Source: an uncultured Verrucomicrobiota bacterium
Lineage (GTDB): Bacteria > Verrucomicrobiota > Verrucomicrobiia > Limisphaerales > UBA9464
DNA: 45,290 nucleotides
Assembly: GCA_903922605.1 (NCBI GenBank)
Contig: CAIXUG010000025.1
Span: 1-45,290 of the forward strand
Direction: 5' to 3'
In this document: one piece after another, positions 40,031-45,290 of the stretch
How the letters are laid out: each line of letters opens with the position of its first letter
Numbering within the stretch: position 1 is the stretch's first letter
Program-made: the position numbers and the translations under genes
Notes under the pieces: model-generated
The model's input: only the letters and a program-made list of their open reading frames with translations
Database searches by the model: none
Told to the model about the DNA's origin: nothing

Positions 40031-41241
40031 TATTCACCCAGCAGCTTCGCGAGCGCCGTTTTCGGATCGTCCACCAACTCGCGGGTCACGGAGAAGCGGC
40101 GTACCTCGGTCGAGGGCAGCTCGAACTTGAAATCCCGCAGCGCCCGCTCACACACGGTCATCAGGCCGCGCGCCCCGGTGCCTTCGGTCGCGGCCAGGCG
40201 GGCGATGCGGCGCAGGCCGTCGGCGCGCCATTTCACCTCGATGCCGTAGGCGGCAAAGGCGCGTTCGTATTGGCGCAACAGGCTGCTCTCGCTGCGGCGC
40301 ATCACGTCGTAAAGGTCGTTTTCGCCCAGCGGCTGGCAGGCCACGCGCACAGGCAGGCGGCCAATGAATTCCGGCTCGAAGCCGTAGGCGATGAAGTCCG
40401 ACGTCACGGCGAGATCCAGCAGGTCCGCATCGCGGCCACCGGGGATTTCCTTGCCCGCCAGGGCAAGCCGCTGGCGGATGTGGCTGGTGAGCCCGGCAAA
40501 CGCGCCGCTCACGATGAACAGGATGTGTCGCGTGTTGATGGTCGCGCCCGCCTCGCGAGGCGGCTGGCCGGGACGCGGCATGATGGACTGCATCTGCCCC
40601 ATGATGTCGTTGGGCGAAACCACGGGCACATCGGCGTCCTCCATGAGCTTGAGCAGGTTGATCTGCACGCCCTTGCCGCTCACGTCGCGACCGCCGGTGT
40701 CGGAGCCGGCCAGCTTGTCCACCTCGTCGAGGTAGATGATGCCGTGCTCGGCCTTCGACACGTCGCCACCGACTCGCCGGATGAGGTCGCGCACGAGGTC
40801 CTCGACATCGCCACCGACGTAGCCGGTCTCGCTGAACTTCGTGGCGTCGGCCTTCACAAAGGGCACCCCGATCAGTTCCGCCGCCGAGCGGATGAGGTGC
40901 GTCTTGCCCACGCCGGTCGGGCCGAGCAGGAGCACGTTTTGCTTGGTGTAAAACGGTGCTTTCTGCCCCGCCAAGGTCAATCGCACGTGTTGAAAATGAT
41001 CGCACAGCGCGACACTCAGGACCTTTTTCGCCTCGTCCTGCTGGATCACGAAGCGGTCCAGGTGCGTCTTCACATCGCGCGGCTTCAGTTCGAAGTGAAA
41101 GCCGGGGGCCGCGCTGGCCGAACCCACCTCCGCCGCCGGCGGCGTGGACCGGTCCGGGCGGGACTTCCTGAACCGGGCCGAATCGAGGCCACGGGAGACC
41201 GGACCGAGATCAGCGGACGAGACGAGGGTGGAGGCGGCCAT
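40030..41241 (-). CDS. ClpX-like AAA+ unfoldase lacking zinc domain and IGF loop
   Basis: 403 residues. AAA+ core of ClpX type: GPTGVGKTHLIRSAAELIGV (Walker A 107-114), pore loop GYVG (140-143), Walker B IIYLDEVDK (168-176), FIVSGAFAG, Arg finger region PEFIGRLPV (R295) and sensor 2 GTGARGL. The C4 zinc-binding N-domain of ClpX is missing, replaced by ~45 low-complexity residues. The IGF loop that docks ClpP is absent (LALAGKEIPGGRDAD instead), and the RKH loop region is different (SPNDIMGQMQSIMPRPG). It therefore probably works without ClpP. The start at ATG 41241 was chosen because the frame above is non-conserved; no clpP or tig is nearby. Confidence 0.88.
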   Translation of the reverse strand: MAASTLVSSADLGPVSRGLDSARFRKSRPDRSTPPAAEVGSASAAPGFHFELKPRDVKTHLDRFVIQQDEAKKVLSVALCDHFQHVRLTLAGQKAPFYTKQNVLLLGPTGVGKTHLIRSAAELIGVPFVKADATKFSETGYVGGDVEDLVRDLIRRVGGDVSKAEHGIIYLDEVDKLAGSDTGGRDVSGKGVQINLLKLMEDADVPVVSPNDIMGQMQSIMPRPGQPPREAGATINTRHILFIVSGAFAGLTSHIRQRLALAGKEIPGGRDADLLDLAVTSDFIAYGFEPEFIGRLPVRVACQPLGENDLYDVMRRSESSLLRQYERAFAAYGIEVKWRADGLRRIARLAATEGTGARGLMTVCERALRDFKFELPSTEVRRFSVTRELVDDPKTALAKLLGE

Positions 41242-41487
41242 GTCGCGCAACGGTAGGCGGAGCGGCGGCCACGGCAAGCCACGGAATGGTCCGGCCTCGG
41301 GCCCAAAGGGCCCGCAGATGGATGACCGGAGCACAGGAGCACCCTGCTTCTCATTCCCACGAGGTTTCAACCCGGTACCGGCCAGCCTTCCCTGAAAAAA
41401 AGTTTCCACCGGTTTTGGCCGCGGAGCGAAGCGCAGCTGCCGCTTTCAGACGCCAGCGATGGTGCGCGCAGACCTTCCAGCACCAGT

Positions 41488-42156
41488 CTAGCGGCGGATT
41501 CGACGCCACGCGGAGAAGGAGATCAGTGCCAACCCGGCCACAGCGGCGTATTCGGTGGGTTCGGGCACCGTGGTATAGACGAAGGTGCCGGCGGCAAACG
41601 CAGGACTTCCCCCGTTCGCATATTCGGAACTGGGATAGGCCATGGTGGGACTGAGGCTGAATCGCCCGTCGCTTCCCAAAGTGAGCTGCCCACCGCCGTC
41701 GTTAAAGCTCCACTGCGACGCTTGCGAAACCACATTCCCATCGGGCTCACCTCCCGGCCCACCATAGTTGGCACCCACGACCGAGCCATGGAAGCCCGCC
41801 GGCAAAGTGATCGCTACGCCCAGATACTTGAAGCGTGAGCCACCGGCGGCGGTGCCGGGCGAAGCCGTGCTGAAACTGACCACCGGGCTCACCAGCTGTT
41901 GCGTGTCGGCATTGTAAATGGCCACGGACACCGGACTGCTGAAAATACCGTCGGAACCGCTGTCGAAAGCCCCCAGCTCGGTGATGATGATCGGGGAATT
42001 GACCGTGAAGTCATTGCCCAAGGCCCAAGGCCCGTCACCGGACTGTGCGCCCACCGTGCCCGCATCATTTTGAAAGGCGGTGATAAGCTGGCCGTATGCC
42101 GCAGAGGCCCCGGCAAAGCAGGAAAGGATCAGCCAGAATTTGATGTGATTCTTCAT
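41488..42156 (-). CDS. PEP-CTERM surface protein
   Basis: 222 residues. Signal peptide (FWLILSCFAGASAAYG), a beta-sandwich-like domain, and the sorting tail VPEPTEYAAVAGLALISFSA with WRRIRR. The PEP-CTERM tail is cleaved by exosortase, exporting the protein to the surface or matrix, usually in exopolysaccharide producers; this fits the GH-GT2 fusion nearby. ATG 42156 starts the signal peptide. Between this gene and the ClpX-like gene, 41242-41487 holds only a short hairpin (CGGGCCCAAAGGGCCCG at about 41300). Confidence 0.88.
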   Translation of the reverse strand: MKNHIKFWLILSCFAGASAAYGQLITAFQNDAGTVGAQSGDGPWALGNDFTVNSPIIITELGAFDSGSDGIFSSPVSVAIYNADTQQLVSPVVSFSTASPGTAAGGSRFKYLGVAITLPAGFHGSVVGANYGGPGGEPDGNVVSQASQWSFNDGGGQLTLGSDGRFSLSPTMAYPSSEYANGGSPAFAAGTFVYTTVPEPTEYAAVAGLALISFSAWRRIRR

Positions 42157-42466
42157 AAGTTGTGGGAGCAGGCGTTGGGCCGGGGAAACCAGATTATTTT
42201 TCAAAAACACACCACCGCGTCAAGGCTAAGGAGAAAACACCTCCCATCTGCCTGAAAATAAGCCGGATGCGGCGGCGCCAGAGTCAGCAGAAATCCCCAT
42301 GGAACGCCTGGCGGTTCACCGTAACGTGTGACCGGCGTCCCGTTAGCACGACGGACATTCGTCCTCCCCGCAAACGGCACAAACCAGGCAGGGTAGGAAA
42401 TGTCCTTGCGGCAGGCCCGGTGAAAACTCCAGATGGAACCCTGTTGAAAGGTAATTTTTAAAGCCT
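42157..42466. other. 310-bp divergent intergenic region without supportable gene
   Basis: Lies between the PEP-CTERM gene (minus) and the zinc-ribbon gene (plus), so it should hold two promoters. Open frames here have no codon pattern or domain that I trust. No repeat or clear -35/-10 pair found. Confidence 0.5.
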
Positions 42467-42949
42467 ATGGCCCTGATCCAATGTCCCGATTGTGGCAAGC
42501 AAGTCAGCGACCTGGCACCCGTCTGCATCCATTGCGGCCGCCCCCTGCCAGACCGGCCCGCTACCACCGAGCAGGACATCAAGGAAGACGGGGCCACCGC
42601 CCTCCAGTCCAAGCGGGAGCCCGCCCCGGCGGAAGTTGCGCCCACAGAGCCTCCCCGCGGCACCGACCCGATTGCGCCTGAATCGCGGATCACCAATTCG
42701 AATGCCATTGCCGCCTTCTGCGGTGTGCTCATTCCCGGCCTCGGCCACCTAGTGCAAGGGCGTGCCACCGCCGCCCTGGTGATCTTTGGAAGCTCCGCCA
42801 TTTGCTGGGGAATTGCGGTGGCGAACTTTGGGGATCGCCTGGCCGGCAAACTGGTGGCACAGCCCGCGGTTTACGTGGCGCTGGCGATCCAGCTTCTGGG
42901 CGTACTCAGCGCCGCCCTCTGGCATGGGCCAAAGAAGCAAAAGGACTAG
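42467..42949 (+). CDS. Zinc-ribbon membrane protein
   Basis: 160 residues. N-terminal zinc ribbon CPDCGKQVSDLAPVCIHCGR (two CxxC pairs), a Pro/Glu-rich linker, then two or three membrane spans (~84-103 AIAAFCGVLIPGLGHLVQGR, ~104-120 and ~130-150). Layout is like the small zinc-ribbon/TM2-type proteins; function unknown. No adjacent partner is obvious: proC begins 77 bp later. Confidence 0.8.
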   Translation: MALIQCPDCGKQVSDLAPVCIHCGRPLPDRPATTEQDIKEDGATALQSKREPAPAEVAPTEPPRGTDPIAPESRITNSNAIAAFCGVLIPGLGHLVQGRATAALVIFGSSAICWGIAVANFGDRLAGKLVAQPAVYVALAIQLLGVLSAALWHGPKKQKD

Positions 42950-43026
42950 CGAACCCGGGTCCGGAGGAAAATGCCGCGAAAAATCCCGTTCGCCGCGCCG
43001 GGTCCCCGCTGATACACACCAGCGCG

Positions 43027-43839
43027 ATGTCTGCCTCCACCATCGGCTTTCTCGGCGCGGGCAAGATGGCCACCGCGCTGGCCAAGGGTTTTCTGCGTGC
43101 CGGACTCGTCACCGCCGACCGCCTCGTCGCCAGCGACGTGCATCCGGGCGCGAGAGACGCCTTTGCCAAGGAGACCGGTGGCAAGGTCAGCGCCTCCAAT
43201 TCCGAGATCGCCGCCGCGGCGGATGTGCTGTTCCTCGCTGTGAAGCCCGACCAGGTGTGCGCTTTGCTCACCGAGTTGCAGCCCCACCTCGACCCCAAGC
43301 GCCATCTGCTCATCTCCATCGCTGCCGGCGTGCCCCTCGCCAAGTTGGAGGCTGCCGCGCCCGGCAACCGCTTCATCCGGGTGATGCCCAACACGCCCGC
43401 ACTCGTCAGCGCCAGCGCCAGCGCCTATTCGCCCGGCAGCCACGCGACGAAGGCCGACGGCGAACTGGCGCAGAAACTTCTCGGCAGCGTCGGTATCGCG
43501 CTCGAACTGAAGGAGAAGCTGCTGGACGCAGTGACCGGCCTGAGCGGCAGCGGTCCGGCCTATGCGTTCATCATGATCGAGGCGCTCGCCGATGGGGGCG
43601 TGGCTTCCGGCCTGCCGCGTGACATCGCGCAGAAGCTGGCGGCACAGACACTGCTGGGTGCGGCCAAGATGGTACTCGAAACCGGCCAGCATCCCGCCGC
43701 CCTGAAAGACGCCGTGTGCAGTCCCGGTGGCACCACCATCGAGGCGGTGCACGAGCTGGAGAAGGCGGGCGTCCGGGCCGGCCTCATCAACGCCGTACGC
43801 GCCTCGACTGAAAAGTCGAAGAAACTGGGACAGGCCTGA
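43027..43839 (+). CDS. proC: Pyrroline-5-carboxylate reductase
   Basis: Reduces pyrroline-5-carboxylate to proline with NAD(P)H; last step of proline synthesis, cytosolic. 270 residues: N-terminal dinucleotide fold GFLGAGKMATALAKGF, VLFLAVKPDQV, RVMPNTPALVSASASAY, and the C-terminal signature VTGLSGSGPAYAFIMIEALA followed by VCSPGGTTIEAVHELE. ATG 43027 gives the family start. The stop is separated from the next ATG by one base, so the permease gene is likely co-transcribed. Confidence 0.96.
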   Translation: MSASTIGFLGAGKMATALAKGFLRAGLVTADRLVASDVHPGARDAFAKETGGKVSASNSEIAAAADVLFLAVKPDQVCALLTELQPHLDPKRHLLISIAAGVPLAKLEAAAPGNRFIRVMPNTPALVSASASAYSPGSHATKADGELAQKLLGSVGIALELKEKLLDAVTGLSGSGPAYAFIMIEALADGGVASGLPRDIAQKLAAQTLLGAAKMVLETGQHPAALKDAVCSPGGTTIEAVHELEKAGVRAGLINAVRASTEKSKKLGQA

Positions 43840-43840
43840 C

Positions 43841-45064
43841 ATGGACACCCACGGACCCACGCGGAAGCAGGCGCACATCATCTGGTTTGCGCTCACGACG
43901 CTGGCCGTGACCCTGACCCTGATCATCATTGGCGCGGTGCTGTGGGGACTGGGCCAGGTGCTCAATCTCCTTTCGCCCGTGCTCCTGCCGCTGGCCGTGG
44001 CCGCCGTGCTGGCCTATCTGCTGGACCCGGTCGTGGACTGGCTGGGGTCCCGGCGCATATCGCGGGCCCGGGCCATCGTCTGTGTTTTTGCCCTCGGTCT
44101 GGTCCTGATCGTGGCCGTGTTGGGCACCATCATCCCACGGGTGGTCGTCGAATCCCGCGAACTGGCAGGTCGCATTCCCAGCTATGCCCAGCGGTTGCAG
44201 GGGCGGGTGGAGCACTGGCTCGACAATCCCCCCGCCCCGCTGGTGCGGTTTCTGCCCCCGGCCTGGCAGCATCGGCTGAATCCTTCGCAACCGCCGGAAG
44301 GCAGCACGGTTCCCCTGCCAGAATCGCCGCCCAAGCCCATCCCCGCGGACGCCCCGTGGTGGCTCAAGGCGCTGGACCCGGCGACCATCAAATCCGCCGG
44401 TGGTTCACTCGGCGCGGTGCTCCCGGCGCTCGGCGAATGGCTGTTCGGCCAGGCCTCGAAGGTCGCCTCGTGGTTCGGCCTGCTGGTAGGTCTCGCCCTG
44501 GTGCCGGTGTACACCTTCTACTTCCTGCTGGAAAAGCGGGGCATCAAGCAGCAGTGGACCGACTACCTGCCGGTGCAGGATTCCCGCTTCAAGGACGAGA
44601 TGGTCTTCGTGATCACCAACATCAACGAGTGCCTGATCGTCTTTTTCCGGGGACAGGTGCTGGTGGCCCTGTGCGATGGCGTGCTTTACACCATCGGCTT
44701 CCTGATCATTGGCATGCCCTATGCCATGCTGCTCGGTCTGATGGCGACGATGCTCACCATGATCCCCTTCCTCGGGGCCATCACCACCTGCGCCACCGCC
44801 TCGGTGATTGCGCTGGTCCAGTTCGGCGACTGGAAACATCTGCTGCTCGTGCTGGGCGTCTTCGGTGTGGTGCAGGTCACGGAAGGCCTGGTGTTCCAGC
44901 CCAAGATCATCGGCAACCGGGTCGGTCTCCACCCGATGACCATCATCGTCGGGCTGATGGTCGGTACCACGCTGCTGGGTGGCGTCCTGGGTGGCATTCT
45001 GGCCATTCCGCTCACGGCGGCCCTGCGTGTGCTGATGCTGCGCTACGTGTGGAAGCGTAAGTGA
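43841..45064 (+). CDS. AI-2E family transporter
   Basis: 407 residues, inner membrane. Up to eight spans: ~12-35 (WFALTTLAVTLTLIIIGAVL), ~42-62, ~75-100 (AIVCVFALGLVLIVAVLG), a long extracytoplasmic/amphipathic segment, ~215-235, then four in the C-terminal half, with the family motif around YAMLLGLMATMLTMIPFLGA and FQPKIIGNRVGLHPMTIIVG. Named after E. coli TqsA (autoinducer-2 export) but the family includes Na+/H+ antiporters and other exporters, so the substrate is unknown. Begins one base after the proC stop. Confidence 0.92.
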   Translation: MDTHGPTRKQAHIIWFALTTLAVTLTLIIIGAVLWGLGQVLNLLSPVLLPLAVAAVLAYLLDPVVDWLGSRRISRARAIVCVFALGLVLIVAVLGTIIPRVVVESRELAGRIPSYAQRLQGRVEHWLDNPPAPLVRFLPPAWQHRLNPSQPPEGSTVPLPESPPKPIPADAPWWLKALDPATIKSAGGSLGAVLPALGEWLFGQASKVASWFGLLVGLALVPVYTFYFLLEKRGIKQQWTDYLPVQDSRFKDEMVFVITNINECLIVFFRGQVLVALCDGVLYTIGFLIIGMPYAMLLGLMATMLTMIPFLGAITTCATASVIALVQFGDWKHLLLVLGVFGVVQVTEGLVFQPKIIGNRVGLHPMTIIVGLMVGTTLLGGVLGGILAIPLTAALRVLMLRYVWKRK

Positions 45065-45167
45065 TTCGGGATTTGCGATTTACGATTTACGACCGAGCGG
45101 GACACGCAGTTCGCAGTTCGCAGTTCGCAGTTCGCAGTTCCCCACTCCCCACTCCCCGCTCCGGGTG
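45063..45167. repeat. In-register heptamer array, fifteen units
   Basis: Fifteen contiguous 7-bp units starting at the stop codon of the AI-2E gene: GATTCGG, GATTTGC, GATTTAC x2, GACCGAG, CGGGACA, CGCAGTT x5, CCCCACT x2, CCCCGCT, CCGGGTG. The sequence family changes three times while the 7-bp phase is kept. It is followed directly by the IS481-like end. Confidence 0.8.
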
Positions 45168-45290
45168 CAGGTTCAATACATGGGTGACAGGTATGGGTCA
45201 GAACATGGGTGACGCCGTGGCGAAGGCGATTCGCGGTCGCGAATCTGCCCGATGCCCTGGCAGGAGACCCGCGCAATGGACCAACGGACC
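45168..45290 (+). mobile_element. Left end of an IS481-like insertion sequence (partial)
   Basis: Directly after the heptamer array come three ATGGGT(G/C)A words at 45180, 45193 and 45205, spaced 13 and 12 bp, which look like transposase binding sites in the terminal region of IS481-type elements. The transposase start follows and the element runs out of the window. The exact outer boundary is not certain. Confidence 0.6.
45252..45290 (+). CDS. IS481-family transposase, N-terminus only
   Basis: Thirteen codons, MPWQETRAMDQRT, cut by the window edge. MPWxETxxMDxRxxF is the usual beginning of IS481-family transposases (N-terminal helix-turn-helix, then DDE integrase core), recognised from memory. 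Frame and context (ATGGGTGA sites upstream) agree. Whether the gene is intact cannot be seen. Confidence 0.65.
   Translation, partial: MPWQETRAMDQRT

Noticed and set aside
42162-42461. 99-codon ORF between the PEP-CTERM and zinc-ribbon genes
   Set aside because: Basic, low-complexity translation, overlaps the probable divergent promoters, and no ribosome site.
45063-45167. CRISPR array
   Set aside because: Units are contiguous 7-bp words with no 25-40-bp repeats or spacers and no cas genes.
45043-45276. 77-codon minus-strand ORF at the right edge
   Set aside because: Built from the heptamer repeats and the IS end; it overlaps the transposase start and has no protein-like pattern.

Overview
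The window is GC-rich, gene-dense bacterial chromosome. Several traits together point to Verrucomicrobiota, probably the Pedosphaera/Limisphaerales side. These are two secretion-type prepilin-like proteins with the [13 protein letters not shown] start and a DG motif near the C-terminus, a PEP-CTERM surface protein, an ECF sigma factor coupled to a Ser/Thr kinase, two DUF5069 proteins, a secreted S74 'tail fibre' protein and very frequent intergenic heptamer repeats. This assignment rests on family knowledge and recalled sequence style, not on a database search. I saw no rRNA, tRNA or CRISPR array.

Layout. (1) 1-405: a palindromic repeat with one arm duplicated, then the ilvB terminator. (2) 406-2500: ilvB (minus strand) behind a classical attenuator: a 24-residue leader peptide rich in Val and Leu codons, a competing antiterminator pairing and an 11-bp terminator with a U-run. 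(3) 2526-7286: a vanadium haloperoxidase-like protein, a CII-like HTH regulator and a YncE-propeller/phosphoesterase fusion. (4) 7359-14561: a minus-strand block of thirteen small stress or envelope genes (SodC, Ohr, Dps, DUF2092/DUF6515 pair, DUF5069, DUF2934, PRC-barrel, a KGG-like small protein, a Trp-rich octapeptide-repeat protein and unknowns). (5) 14905-23066: ECF sigma factor, transmembrane Ser/Thr kinase with LamG and beta-helix ectodomain, S74 self-cleaving fibre protein, S53 protease and a small secreted protein. (6) 23151-31933: a MITE-like element, a clan GH-A protein, DUF5069, a flavin disulfide reductase, a prepilin, two cyclophilins, bioD and an MBL-fold hydrolase. (7) 32145-36874: a GH/GT2 fusion, an EVE protein, a palindromic element, and a cysS-ycxB-spoU operon whose cysS part runs on to 38316. 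(8) 38440-45064: a second prepilin, a ClpX-like unfoldase lacking the ClpP-docking loop, a PEP-CTERM protein, a zinc-ribbon membrane protein, and proC with an AI-2E-type permease. (9) 45063-45290: fifteen in-register heptamers running straight into the left end of an IS481-like element, whose transposase start is cut by the window edge.

The most notable items are the ilvB attenuator with a possibly leaderless leader peptide, the heptanucleotide repeats around gene ends, the stress island with its two peptide-repeat proteins, the kinase with a beta-helix ectodomain, the GH-GT2 fusion and the IGF-less ClpX paralogue.
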